From assembly GCA_015680685.1 (NCBI GenBank), contig MNCI01004098.1:370578-434577 (forward strand): 64,000 nucleotides of DNA, read 5' to 3'. This DNA is from Gnetum montanum (taxonomy: Eukaryota > Streptophyta > Gnetopsida > Gnetales > Gnetaceae). Positions 1 through 11,290 of the stretch are shown one piece after another. Position 1 is the stretch's first letter; each line of letters begins with the position of its first letter. Below the pieces are notes generated by a model that worked only from the letters and a program-made list of their open reading frames with translations, made no database searches and was not told the DNA's origin. Made by a program: the position numbers and the translations under genes.

Positions 1-79
1 TAGGTGGTGTAGCATAGTGTAGCATCTGCTTTGAGCTAATTTTTTTTGAACTGACACAAACATGCTTCTTTCCTAGCAG

Positions 80-1762
80 AGGAAGAAGAAGAAGAAGAAA
101 AAAGTGATGAAGAAGTGTCTACCCCTCAAATGAGGGTGACGAGTAAAGACGTGGAGGCCCCAGTCTCAAAGGAAAGGGCCCTGGTCAAAAATAAGGGAGC
201 TCCTATCTCTAGGGTAGGGGCTCTTATCATTAGGGAGCCTCCTATCAACAAAGGAGCACCTCCCATGAATAAAAAGACACTAGTCTCCTGAAAGGAAAGG
301 CACGAATGCATGAGGAAGGGGGATTGTATGGACTTGGCAGGGTCCTCCACCAAGGCTACCACCATCGTCTTGCATCAGCAAGAAGAAAGATTGCAAATGG
401 ACGTTGATGAGTTCAATGATACATCTACCTTATTGTAGTCCATTTGGACCATTGCTGATATGCTTAGCCATGTAATACGTGCTACTGCTAATGTCATGGG
501 ACCACCTCCAATCCGTGTAGAGTCACAGGCCGAGATCCCTGACAAGTTTACATTCATGAAGGGACTTGTCGATGACATGATCGAATGCCTTCAATAGGTA
601 GATCCTAACGTGGGTAAGTAGCAGTATTAAATGCTCCTATGTTGTTACACTAAAACTTTTGAGTTCGTTGATTTTTTCTATGCTAACGTGATTGTTACGC
701 TCTTCATGTCGACGTAGCCTCTCAGCTCAAATGGGACCCAACATGACCCATGAAAGTTGGCATTGTGCCTACACTCTTACCTGACGTGACCTAGGTACCT
801 CATCGCATGTTCAATGAGGCTCACAAGTGTGTCTTGCACTCGACATGTGCTCTATGGGAGTATAAGCGCAACAACAAGGACTTGTGGAAATGGGTCCAAA
901 GGGCTGAGAAAAGAAAGGCTGAACTGGTCATTGATGTGGAGGATCTCAAGTTGAGGAATGAGTTCCTTGTAAACGATAACCCTAATGCCGAGGACTGGCG
1001 CAAGGCTGTAGACGATTACGCTAGATTTTGGACTATTGTTCTTCAGAACGTTGAATCCACTTGTGAGATAGTCGAATAGTAAATGGAAATGGAGTTGCTA
1101 ACCCAAAAGTATCAAGACATGAAATATATCAACACCAAGATTTTTGAATGGGGGCGAACCCAAAGAAATCATAAACATGTGTACAAGTTGGAGAACGACA
1201 CCCATCGAAAGTTGTACAAAGATGCTACTGTAGAGGCATTCATGTATGAAGCATTCGTGAATGCCATCGATGCTTATGAGGCCTACGCTAAGTTCAAAGA
1301 CTAGGTAAAGGTTACGAAATCTCCTGACTTGAAAGTGGACCTTCCTATAGGAGAGATTGCAACCACCTCTCTTTCCCCAAGACCTCTAAGATGGACAACC
1401 ATGGAAAGGGAGAGGGCCACTGCTGCGAATGTTGAACCTAGCAACAAGTGCTGGATGGAAATCACAACAGAGGAGATCTGGCATCACCTCAAGCTTGGTC
1501 TGGACCGAATACCCTTTGAGGCTGACGCGGTCACCTCTCAAGTTAGTCACTTTACTATGTAGATGCTCATGCTAAGTTATTGTTTGCATTTGTTACCTTA
1601 ACTGACTACTTCATTCTTACGATGCAAACTCCAGATGAGGGTGCAAGGCCCATAGAGGGAGGGAATGAAGAATCTGCAGAGAGTAATGTAGGTAAGGATG
1701 ATGCACAAGTAGATGAAGTGGAGGTGAGCAGTAAGGATGATGCAAATAGAGACAACCCATGA
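80..1762 (+). pseudogene. Antisense spliced gene of A1, 3' half (three exons)
   Basis: Gene carried on the strand opposite to A1 gag. Exon a (80-613) follows an acceptor tcctagcag, begins with a Glu run and ends at donor GTGG|GTAAGT. Exon b (718-1541) starts after gacgtag; exon a leaves one base and exon b supplies two, so the frame is kept. It encodes a charged, probably coiled-coil protein interrupted by TAG at 1077 and 1302. Exon b ends TCTCAA|GTTAGT in phase 0. The last exon (about 1628-1762) is acidic and ends in TGA; its acceptor now reads gatgcaa, as if AG had become AA. The end of exon b (LKLGLDR, then SQ at the donor) matches A2 (LKVGLDK, then SQ). The 5' exons are outside the window. 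The function of this part is not recognised. Confidence 0.7.
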
Positions 1763-2302
1763 CAGCATGGGACTTTCTTTTTGAAATTTTTGAAATTTTG
1801 AAACTTTTGAAATTTTTGCAAACATTGCCAACAGGTGAAATTTTTGAATAAAATGTAAAACTTTGGAAAAGGAATCAATTTTGCATTAACTTGTGTATCC
1901 TGTAAAGTTTTTATGCTTTCATATGCTAGTTTCAGGTCATTTTGGGCCATTGCTAGTCTTAGGCTGTTTTGGGCCATTGCGTTACATGCTAGAAGGATTA
2001 TGTTTTAGCAAAGTGAAAAGTAACAATGCTAGTTTTAGGCCATTTTGGGCCATTTCCAAAAGAGATAGTATGTAAATAAACCAAAAAGCAATGATGCTAG
2101 TTTTAGGCTATTTCAGGTCGTAGCGTAGAATGCCAGAAGGATGGCATGTTAACAAAGTAGAAACCAACGATGCTAGTTTTAGGCCATTTTGGGACATAGC
2201 GTAGTATGCCACAAGGATGACATGTTAACAAAGCAAAAAGAAATGATATACAAGGGATGGCAACTGGGCAGGAAGCATTAGGGTTGCTACGCTATGTGTA
2301 AC
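1763..2302. repeat. Tandem repeats between protease and antisense gene
   Basis: Spacer with an imperfect tandem array at about 1921-2265. The repeated core on the plus strand is gctagttttaggccatttt, seen near 1926, 1951, 2030, 2096 and 2172, with longer units of roughly 65-80 bases that also include gtagaatgccagaagg and atgttaacaaag. On the minus strand the core can be read as MAQNGLKLA repeats. A3 has one clear copy of the same core at the equivalent position (10820-10880). The two convergent frames (gag-pro and antisense gene) both end into this spacer. Confidence 0.7.
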
Positions 2303-5300
2303 TACCTCTTGACCCATCGTGGGTTGATCCGAACATGAGGTTGAGGTGTTTCACCAAGGCCTTCATTCGCATCATTGTCCTCCGCTTGGAAGGGCAACTC
2401 AACCCATGCGTTTTTGATTTAGGAGTCAGCTTGCTAAGGTGATCCTTCCATTGGATGGTTAATGCATGTGTGAGCAGGTGCCTCACTTTTAGAGGTTGTG
2501 ACCTTTGAGCCCTGATCCGTGTCTACGTTACTGATTTCTTGCATCGCTACTTCGTCACCACGGATCACCACCTCCCTGCCTGCATATGGTAAGTGGATTT
2601 CCTAGTGTATGGGTGAAGAGATAGCCCTAAGTTGCACCAACCATGATCTTCCCAAGATCAAGTTAAACCTAGACATTTCCTCGACTATGATGAACGTTGC
2701 GTCTATGGGGAATTGGTCCCCTGCTATTAAGTCTACGTGAACTGTGCCTTTCACCAGGACATGTGCCCCATTGAAGGACCTCAGACATGATGTCATTGTG
2801 GGTTTGATCTAGTTGACCAATCCCAACTTGTCCACAATAGGGAAGGGAATGACGTTTGTTGCAGCCGAATCATCACCGTGTACCCTTTGGATCCGGTGTT
2901 GGCCAACCTGAATTGTGATGAAGAGAGGTGTCGTAGTCACTTGACCCCCTTCAGGACCTTCCGTAATGACATTTTCACTAAAATTCAATTGAGGTGTTGT
3001 GGACTCCACAGGCATAGAGGGAAGCATGACCAAATGGATCACTCCCTCTTCCACTGGCATGTCCTCATCAAAAAGAATCATTGTTAACATGCAAATTATA
3101 GCCTCGTGGTGGGGTACAGATGTCATTATTAGGTCATACAAGCTCAATGTAGCATTTTTCTACTTTAGAGCTTACTTGACCTAGGTTAGGGCATTTAGAA
3201 GGTCTTGGTCACCCCCTTTTTTGATGCTTTCCTCCTCTTTGATTCGTCCCAGAAGACAAATCTCCTGAGGAGAGGTGACTTCGAATCCGGGTTCAAATCC
3301 TTGTCGATAAGGTGATGTAGGCTGCGTAGTCATGTTGACCTTCGTCTTTGAGGGCGAAGGTGCAGATGTAAGGGGTGAGGAAGAAGGTTTGGGGATACCC
3401 TTGATGGTACTTCCTTTCGATGTCTCACCCACCAAGTGGACTTCTCACCTTGCAGGGCAAGGAGGCTATTCAGCTTTGTTGCACAAGATAGGGGCCGTTG
3501 AAGGCATCGGCCCCCTGATAATGAATGGAGCTAGAGGCGTTAACTGATGCGACCACATGGCCCTACTAATAGGTGGTGTAAAGGTGGATGCTTGTGGTGA
3601 GACTTTCAGGATGAAAAGCTGTTGTGAGCTCAGACCAACCACTGGTGGTGTTGGTGTAGTACGCTAAGGAACACAAACCATGAATGGCTTCCGGGGTGGC
3701 CTAGGATCACTGTTAATGCCGATGGCGTTGATTATGTAACCGAAATTATTAGCATTGAGGGGGTCTATGTAGATATACATAGATTGGTTTTCAAGGTGCA
3801 CTGGGTTTCTTTCATCCAACACCAGTTTCCCCATGTCAATTAATCTTTGGATGTCGTCCTGCAATGATAGACAATAATCCATATTGTGACCACATTGTTG
3901 GTGATAGTCACAAAACCTGTCTAGCCTGAAACCCCTAGGAACTGAAGGCTCATTAGGCAGGGCCAAGGAGGGATTCGTAAGGAGCTCGTAGTAGTGTTGA
4001 TGTCTCATGTTTGCCTCTTCCAACATCTGCTTATGCTAGATGTATCCCGCTGCCAGCAGTTTCTTCAGAAGCTCTGAAGGCTTTAGAGGAAGTGGGGTGT
4101 ACTTTGAGCGGTCTTTGCACTCAAAGTTGGATTTGGGTTGTGCAGATGTCTTAGGTGTAGGTGTAGTAGGTTGCGGCACGTGGCCCGATTTGGGCATAGG
4201 GTTAGCCACTTATGTGGTCAATTTCTTGTTGTTCTTGCTATCGTTGTTTCTAGGTTTGGGCTTGGCCTTAGTTGCCACAGCGACCACTGTGGTTGTTGGG
4301 GCTTTACCCTTTTCCTTCTTTGCAAAGGTGTTTCTATAAGTGATGTAGGTTGGGTCCTTGCTTACCTTGGTCATGTCCTATATGCTCTTAGTCTGAGCAA
4401 AAGCCTGACTAAGAGAGCAAGGAGTGAGGTAGTACAGTTTGGACTTGATGAAGTCGTTCACTACACCCTTAAAGATGGCCAGCAAGTGGGCCTCCGCGAT
4501 GGGCTTACGAATTTCGTTAAGGGTTGCACTCCAACGTTGAATGAACTTTTGAACTAGTTCTAGTGGGTCTTGCTTCATGCTCATTAGCTGATCTAGCATG
4601 GTTTCTGACTTCAAGTTGTACTTAAAGCGTGTCACAAATTGGGTCAGTAACTCTTCTAAAGTTAAAATGGATGATCGTGGCAACACACAGTACCAGTCTA
4701 GGGATTTCCCGGCTAGGGACATGGCAAAGATGCAAATGATCATGTGTAGGCATTGTTGCAATAGCAAAGACTCAGACCTGAAGGTAAAAAGATGCAAGTT
4801 GGGATCTCCCTCCCCATCCTATTTCGTAAAGTGCGGGAGGGACATCCTTCGGGATAATGTCAAAGTAGGGACTACAGGGTTGATAGGGTTGTCCTGGTAG
4901 AAGTCCATGACTTGTACCATGTGAGACCCAGCAACCTTGAGGTATTTTATTTCCTCAGTGAGGGTCTAGATGAGCTGAAATGCTTGGTCTAGACCCAGTG
5001 ATGTTGTAGATGGTTGAGGGGCTATGGAGGCAGCTCCCACCTATAGTATGGTGGGAGTGGCTGTATGACCCATTGGTGGTGCCATTGGGATGACCCCCAT
5101 GAGCAGTGCTACCTATGTCATCCACCACTCGGCAGGTGGTGTTGTTAAGGTGGCAACCACTGGTTAGGTTGCCGGTTAAACTACCTATGTCACCTGCAAC
5201 GTAGACCATAGCCCTGTGTTGGGTTACACCATCTACGAGGCTTGGTGTATTTGAGAGTGCACATAGTGAGACATCTATGATGGTTGTAGAATAGGCAAGG

Positions 5301-6135
5301 AAGCGAATTGTGCCCATCATGTGGATGGGCTAGGACCCGCCACAGTGGGTGGAACTAACGTGAATGTAGGAATAGAGGTAGAAGTCACGTATGTTTGCAA
5401 AGTCGGTATGGCATGAACATGTGGCAGGGTAGCCATGGTTGGCATGTTATGTGCCATAGGAATGGGCTACTGAATAGCTTGCAAAGGGACAATAGCTGCA
5501 AATGAAACAGGTGAAATAGGCGAGAGCGGGCATTGAAACATCACAAAATTGGCATGGCTACCCATGGTAGCTGTAATCGTGGGTTGCGGAAGCATGGGCA
5601 TAATTACAAAGGGAGCGGTAATAGATGACGACTTGGTCTAGAAGGACTAGGTGGGAGGGATAGGAGCGGGGTCTATTGGACCTCCCTCGTTTGATTAGGA
5701 ATCGAGTTCTTCTTGCCCATCCTAGAAAGCGTCATCTTGGTTGGACACTATGTCCTGTTGCTTCGTAAGCCTAGCCAACTAGATTAGTTGGTCTAGAAGC
5801 CTTTGGTACACCTATGTTAAAGGTAGCAAAATGCCAGGAATAGGGACAAACTCCTTCCTGTTGCAGTAAGCAAACTCGAAGCTGCATTTTTCTTTGAGTT
5901 TGTGTAAATCCAATGGCGAATTTACCTACACCTTTGCACAAAGGAAGCTGTAATGCTCATGTTGCTAGGCCAATCCCTCAGGTCCTCAGTTTTGGACTCT
6001 AAGAGATCGACATGTTTCTGGTATCAGATTCAATGGTTGTTTAGCATTAGTAGTGCCTTGAATTGTGATGGGAGCTTCAACGTTGAGGGGAACTTCCATG
6101 TTGAAGGCATTGGTAGAAGTAGTTGAAAAAGTCAT
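2303..6135 (-). pseudogene. gag: gag-protease of A1
   Basis: Gag capsid precursor fused to an aspartic protease; in life it would form the virus-like particle and mature the polyproteins. A single minus-strand frame of about 1,278 codons can be followed from an ATG at 6135 to a stop near 2303 with no frameshift, broken only by stops, mostly TAG. A proline-rich N-terminal part is followed by a Retrotrans_gag domain (about 4900 to 4380; motif QKFIQRWSATLNEI), a Cys-His motif CDYHQQCGHNMDYC (about 3920 to 3870), and a protease region (about 3000 to 2602) with GDDSAATNVIPF, where the usual D-[ST]-G is altered, then FNLILGRSW. No RT follows in this stretch: the frame ends at the tandem array. The ATG was chosen because it opens the frame after the repeat-rich leader. 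Dead by mutation. Confidence 0.85.
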
Positions 6136-6225
6136 TGCAATTTGAGTAGTTATGAAAAAAAGCACAAAAGTTATGCAAAAGAGTGTGAATGAACAAGGAA
6201 ACTAGAAAAAAAATGACTTTCCGTC

Positions 6226-6760
6226 TTGCTGGATTCTAGAGGAACCGTCGAGGCGACCGAACTACATCACACAAGGCGTAAACAACCACAAATGGGTGTC
6301 ACGTTTACGCTAGTGTGCGATAGGGTGAAGAACGCATGCAAGAATATTGTAAAATGGGAAAGCCAACTAGCAACCAAGAAGGCTTTGTGTCTCGTAGGAT
6401 CCCTAAGGGACCATCGAAGTGACTGCTCTATGCCACGCGAGATGGGGTGCAGAACGCGTGCAAGACTACCATAAGGTGGGCAAGCTAACTAGCAGTCAGG
6501 AAGGCTTTACATCTCACAGGATCCCTAAGGGACCATCAAACCAACTGCTCTATACCATGCAAGATGGGATGCAGAACACATGCAAGACTACTGTAAGGTG
6601 AGCTAGTTAGCTGGCAATCAGAGGTCTTGTGTTCTATGGGGCTCCCGAGGAATCGTCGAGGTGACCGATCTACACCGCACAAAGCGCAAACAACCAAAAA
6701 GGATGTCATGTTTACGCTTATGCATATTAGGGTGTAGAAGGCTCACAGAACTACCATGAC
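6226..6760. repeat. Leader tandem repeats of A1
   Basis: Four related units in the 5' untranslated leader, starting near 6232, 6405, 6528 and 6648. Each begins with ggnnccctaagggaccatc or the related form ggaaccgtcgagg, and contains gtgcagaacncntgcaagactac. The two central units are about 122 bases apart. The outer units share a longer version with caaacaaccacaaatggg and tttacgct. Plus-strand reading frames across this array are by-products of the repeat, not genes. Confidence 0.7.
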
Positions 6761-6780
6761 ATGCAGAAAAGGCACCAAAA

Positions 6781-6800
6781 GGCCCTCCTTCTAGCTCCAG
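6781..6800 (-). promoter_or_regulatory. Primer binding site of A1
   Basis: Six bases inside the 5' LTR edge, the minus strand reads TGGAGCTAGAAGGAGGGCC. The same position holds TGGCACTAGAAGAAGGGC in A2 and TGGTGCTAAAAGGAGGGC in element C. The shared 18-base pattern next to three LTRs marks it as the tRNA primer site. I do not assign the tRNA species. Confidence 0.7.
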
Positions 6801-7530
6801 AAAATTGTAACAACTGAAAACGTCGATAGCTAGAAAACACCAAGGGGTCGGCGGGAGTGATAGTTTCAACCCTGTACCCGCGGGAGCGCCATGCTAGGTG
6901 TGTGTGCAGATACGAGGTGCCCTGAACGGTTTGGTTGATCAGATAGGGACTTAATTAGTGTTTATATAGCCTTTTGCAACATATATTTTTGATGCAGGAA
7001 CAGAAATGTGGAGTAATGCTTGAAAGTAAATGAAGCAGAAGAAGGAAATAGTGTAAAAAGACAACAATAAGCAGGAAGTAATGTAAAATATAGTTGAAAA
7101 ATGCACCACTCTGAAGCTACAAGTTTGCTTTGTCAATGTGGATATGGTCGGTTGCACAGTGTAGCAGAGTGCAGAGATCCCAAGAGTAACCAGGACATGT
7201 AGAGCAAAACAGGTTATGCGCTTGGGCGCAGCCTTGGACGTTGACAATGCAGGGGATTCTACCAGGGTGGTAGAAAGGGGGATAGGAAAAAATGTCAGCT
7301 AAAGATGCTAACTGTTTCTAGTGTCAAATAGAAAGCTTATAATGCTCAGTGCTATGATGTGCCAGGAAGAGAACTTGAGTGCCAAAAAGGGGAAAATTTG
7401 AAGACTCCAAAAAATCTTTGAACTTTTTGAATGCTACTTGTTGAAAAAATTTGAACCCTTTGAATGACATTCTTTGGAAAATTCCCAACATCCAAAGATA
7501 GTCCAACCACTTGAGCACTACTCATTGAGG

Positions 7531-7540
7531 TATTTATAGG
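7531..7540 (-). promoter_or_regulatory. TATA box of the A1 LTR
   Basis: CCTATAAATA on the minus strand. The same sequence, in the context AGCCCTATAAAT, occurs in the LTRs of A3 (12881-12890) and A2 (22340-22350 and 37081-37090), which makes it the likely core promoter of the element. Confidence 0.75.
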
Positions 7541-7856
7541 GCTAAAGGGCACGTGAAAGGGGCGGTTTGGATGCCACATGCCTTGGGCCCACGTTGACTT
7601 GCTAGCATCACATGTGTCATGTATGACCATTGGACTGGAAAAACCATTGTAATGTGAACCTACTATGCCATAATTGTGAGCCTTCCACACTGTAATTGTA
7701 CCATCAACGTCTTGAGACATGTGCCAATAGTCCAATTAGGTGAAGTGCATTGATCTCACACAACCACCCGCATGCCTCACTGTGCTTTGTGGCGTAACAT
7801 GTTTGGCATAGCATAGCACCTTGTCATGCATTTTTCTACATATGTGTTGCATGCTT

Positions 7857-8239
7857 GCTACGCTATGCTACGCTACGTAGTGTATCATAGCGTAGCAACT
7901 GGCCTTAGTCATAAAAGATTTTCTGATTTGGAAACTTTGCTTCCATGAGACTTGCAAACTTGCTGATTCCGCCCTTTGAGCTTCCTTCTGTCTCTTCCGC
8001 AGGATTGCTATGCCTTGCTACACCATGTAGCTTAGCATAGCATAGCAGCAGACATGGTCCACCATTTCCTGAAGGAAAGGGACATTGCTGAAGGACTTGA
8101 AATTGGGTGTGGGGACTAGTTGTGAAGCTGTTTCCATGCTACGCTATGTTATGTGGCGTAGCATAGCATAGCACTTCGTTCTGCAATAATCTTCTGAAGC
8201 TTGCTACACTACATAGTGAGGCATAGCGTAGCGTAGCAA
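7857..8239. repeat. Palindromic GCTACGC modules in the A1 LTR U3
   Basis: Four imperfect palindromes at about 7857-7896, 8007-8045, 8134-8169 and 8203-8239. The first has perfect 11-base arms, GCTACGCTATG (7857-7867) and CATAGCGTAGC (7886-7896). Similar GCTACGCT...AGCGTAGC modules occur in the U3 of A2 and A3. Position upstream of the TATA box suggests enhancer or hairpin function, which is inference. Confidence 0.75.
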
Positions 8240-8513
8240 ACTTCGTGACTTAGAAAACTTGCCGAACTATCTCGTGCATCCAAATGCTACTGCCAACTCC
8301 ACGCATCGTTTCTGAGTAGATTGTCGGCTGGGCAAGCTACTTAGGTGGATAGGTAGGATGACCCGTAGAGCCTGTATTCACCTAAAGTAGAAAATTTGCT
8401 GAACTGGCTGACTTGAACTCAGAATGTTCTCCTCCTGAAGAAATGCCATGGTGCTACGCAAATTGCAAGACCTGGTGAAGCAAGAATGACCCCACATTTT
8501 TTGGGGTGTTTCA

Positions 8514-10600
8514 CATGAACCCCTAGTAGAGACACATCTACTGACCATCTTCAAAGGTGCAGTGAATGACTTCATTAAGTCTAAACTATATTATCTAGCT
8601 CTGAAGTCTCTTAGCTAAGCCTTTTCCCAAACAAAAGGCATAGAGGAAGCAACACAAGCTAGCAATGATCTAGCCTATGTGGCCTACAAAAACCAACATG
8701 CTCACAAGCAAAATACAACAGTGGCAATAGTGGCCACAAGCACAAGAGTAACCAACTAGGGCCTAATATCTAAGTAGCCCAAAGCCCCAGCTAACAAAAT
8801 CACCAACTTTGGTGCCAACTCACCTACAAGGGCCACCCCAAGGCCCAACTTTCAGCGCAAGGATTGCTCAAAGTATACACCACTACCGATGCAACCCTCT
8901 GAACTACTGAAGCAACTCTTGAAAGTTGGGTAAATCCAACACAAACACATATCAGTGATTACCCACCAAAAACATGATAGGTATTGTGAACTATTAAGGA
9001 ACCCCACATTAGCAATACCAAATGAGCTTTGGTCCCACAATATTTTAAATTGGACCAATACTATCATTACCACCAATTGGTTGGTCACAGTACAGACAAT
9101 TGTTGTGCTTTGCAAGATGACCTGCAAAGAATGATAGAACGGGGTCATTTAGTGCTCGACACGGTGAGTCAATCCAAAATAGATGATGCCTCCTATGTCA
9201 TAAATTCCATTAGCATAGGTGGCAAGCCCAAACCTATGCAACAACCTTTTGTGATCCGTGTGCCTCCTAACAAGGCAAAGGTCCCCTTAGCCTCCAAAAG
9301 TGAGAGGCCTCCTTTTTTATCAAAGTTCCACCTCGGGCATCCACAACACCCTTTGTGGTCAAATTTTTGAACCAACCAACCGCTAAGACATTAAACTACC
9401 ATGACCCAACAACAACAACTCCTAAACTATCCTTTGTCATGAAGGTGTCACAATGTGATGGCCCCTCACCTACCCAAAGCCCAATAGTGGGTAATGTCTC
9501 AATCTCTCCTCCCTCGAGGGTTGACACTCCTAGCAACTTGGGTAGGCCTACCAAATGGCAACGCAAGAGGAAAAATGAGCACCTCACCACCCCCATGGCT
9601 AAAGCAAATACCACAACCAACAAACAACAACCAAAAACTAGGGCTCCTACCCCCAAGTAGGCCAAGAAAACTAAGCCTAAGTCCCCTCCTTGAGAAATCT
9701 ATCTCTCAAGCCACATGGAGGAAATTAAGGCCAATACAATAGCCAATGACAAGGACTTTGTAGCTGCACTAACCCAACTGAAACAAACACTCAAGAAAAA
9801 GAATAGAACGTTGAGCTTGTATGATCTAGTCATGACCTCATCTACTCACTGCCAAGCATTGGCCTAGATCTTGGCCTTCATTCCTATTACAGAGGACATC
9901 CCTGTAGATGAGGCATCCATCCATGCAACAATGTTGCCTCCTAAACCACAAGAATCAAGTTCAACATCCCTAGTGTTCTGCAATAATGTAGTCAAAGTTA
10001 ACCCTGAATGAGGGGAGGTCACTATAGCTCCACTATCCATTAGCATACGTGTTGGGCAGTGTACCATTCATAGAATACATGTTGATGATGGTGTAGCAAC
10101 AAACGTAGTCTTGTACTCTATCATCGACAAACTAGGCTTGGTAGATGAAATCAGGCCTACTAAAACTATGTGTCTAAAATCCTTCAACGGATCACACGTC
10201 ACTATTATGGGTATAATCAACTTAGCCTTTGTAGTAGGAGAACAATTCCCTGCCAATGTAGATTTTACTATCATAGAGCAAATGCTAGGTTTCAATCTAA
10301 TTCTATGCAGGCCTTAGCTAGACCAACTACATGTCATCTCCACGCCCATCCACCAAGAAATCTACCTTCCATACAAAGGTGATCAAGTTATCATCCATGG
10401 TGATAATGCTTCCTCTTCAACTATTCATGACATAGACATGGCATAAGTTTTGGAAGAAAATTTTCTTAGTGGTTCACCTACGACAACCAACGCAATGCCT
10501 AAGGCTAACACACCCAAATGAGTGATTAAAGCCAACAACCTCCTAGAGGATCCTAAGCCTTGCATGCTCCCTAATCCATGCCTGATTAGGAAGTAACTAC
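8514..10600 (+). pseudogene. gag: gag-protease of A3, N-terminus missing
   Basis: Picks up at ETHLLTIFKGAVNDFIKSK, directly matching the A1 gag (EAHLLAIFKGVVNDFIKSK), so the A1 insertion point is inside the capsid domain. The reading frame continues to about 9025, shifts at 9029-9370 (Cys-His region YYHYHQLVGHSTDNC, first Cys now Tyr) and again at about 9355, then runs on to about 10600. The protease segment lies at about 10020-10390 with HVDDGVATNVV in place of the usual active-site triplet, followed by GFNLILCRP. Stops are mainly TAG. The frame after the protease (LLEDPKPCMLPNPCLIRK) fades into the spacer. No RT motif follows. Confidence 0.8.
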
Positions 10601-11031
10601 ATGATCAAGACTTTTCCTTGGCCAAATACACGTTAAGCACTAGCTCACCCCTTACCTCCATTGGCCATGCATTTTTGGTTGTTTCTTGGGTTGTGTTTGT
10701 TCATGCATTTACATTTCTCCTACTTACCTATTTTACACATTGTTTTGTTTATGCATTTCTACTTTGTTTACATATTCATCTACTTAGCTTATGCATTGCA
10801 TTGGAAAAACAACAAAAACACATGGCCCAAAAAGGCCTTAAACTAGCCTATGACCCGAAATGATCTAAAACTATCACTTTTTGCATTGCTTTCCTTTCAT
10901 TCATCCATTTTAAATTTGTTTATGATAGGTGTTTCTTGATGTTGTTTACTTTCTATTTGATTTTTGCAAGATCTTGCAGGCACACAACATGACCATGCAT
11001 GCAGCATTGCACCTTACACAAGCAAGGTAAG
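10601..11031 (+). other. A3 spacer after protease
   Basis: T-rich, with membrane-like translations that look accidental. It holds one copy of the repeat core found in A1 (cctaaaactagcc type, 10820-10880). In A2 the antisense gene and the polymerase lie at this position; here both are absent. Confidence 0.55.
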
Positions 11032-11290
11032 CATCAGTCCGCTATGACTATAAGCTAGCATAGATAGTCCACTATGACTATAAATTGGCACAAATTATCC
11101 TTGGTTCATGACATTAAACTAGCACAACAACACATCCTTGGGTTATGACATTAAATTGGCACAACATCCACTATCCTCTACAACATTAAACTAGCATCCA
11201 ATAGTCTGCTAAGACTATAAACTAGCACATCATGGTCTGCAAGGACCTTCAACTATGTTCATAGTCTACTAGCACTTTAAACTGGCATGT
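11032..11290 (+). repeat. 3'-UTR tandem repeats of A3
   Basis: About eight diverged units of roughly 30-40 bases with core tagtctgctaagactataaactagcac. The reverse complement of the same core (gctagtttaaggtcctagtagac) forms the array at 25080-25440 in A2, also just downstream of its coding part. The position between coding region and 3' LTR is typical of Tat elements. Confidence 0.75.

Larger units (their letters stand above)
1..8513 (-). mobile_element. A1: Tat-type Ty3/gypsy retrotransposon, 5' part
   Basis: Minus-strand LTR retrotransposon whose 3' end lies left of the window. Reading on the minus strand: 5' LTR (8513 to 6806), primer binding site, repeat-rich leader, gag-protease frame (6135 to 2303), a short tandem array, then a gene on the opposite strand (80-1762). 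The polymerase would lie further left. It sits in the gag frame of A3: the LTR ends at 8513 with GTGTTTCA, and the next base resumes a homologous gag frame reading plus-wise. The Tat assignment rests on the gag type (Cys-His motif of the CxxHxxxxGHxxxxC kind), protease fused to gag, and the full relative A2, which shows an extra RNase H region typical of Tat elements. Confidence 0.85.
6806..8513 (-). repeat. 5' LTR of A1 (1,708 bases)
   Basis: Runs from TGTAAC (plus left edge; minus end ...GTTACA) to GTGTTTCA at 8513 (minus start TGAAACAC). The terminal blocks match the A2 LTRs, including ggtgccctgaacgg...tagggacttaattagtgtt near the left edge. A TATA box (CCTATAAATA on the minus strand) lies at 7531-7540. 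The U3 half holds four palindromic modules (7857-8239). A 5-base target duplication cannot be checked because the other end is outside the window. Confidence 0.85.

Noticed and set aside
4040-4557. Plus-strand frames opposite to gag
   Set aside because: Antisense shadows of the gag frame, which has recognisable capsid and Cys-His motifs.
6226-6601. Plus-strand frames in the A1 leader
   Set aside because: They arise from the leader tandem repeat and have no conserved coding pattern between units.
7352-7735. Minus-strand 127-residue frame
   Set aside because: Lies across the TATA box and the start of the transcribed part of the A1 LTR, with no counterpart in the A2 LTRs.
11032-11290. Evenly spaced short repeats that might recall a CRISPR array
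   Set aside because: Units are diverged and contiguous with no unique spacers, and they sit in the 3' UTR of a plant retrotransposon.
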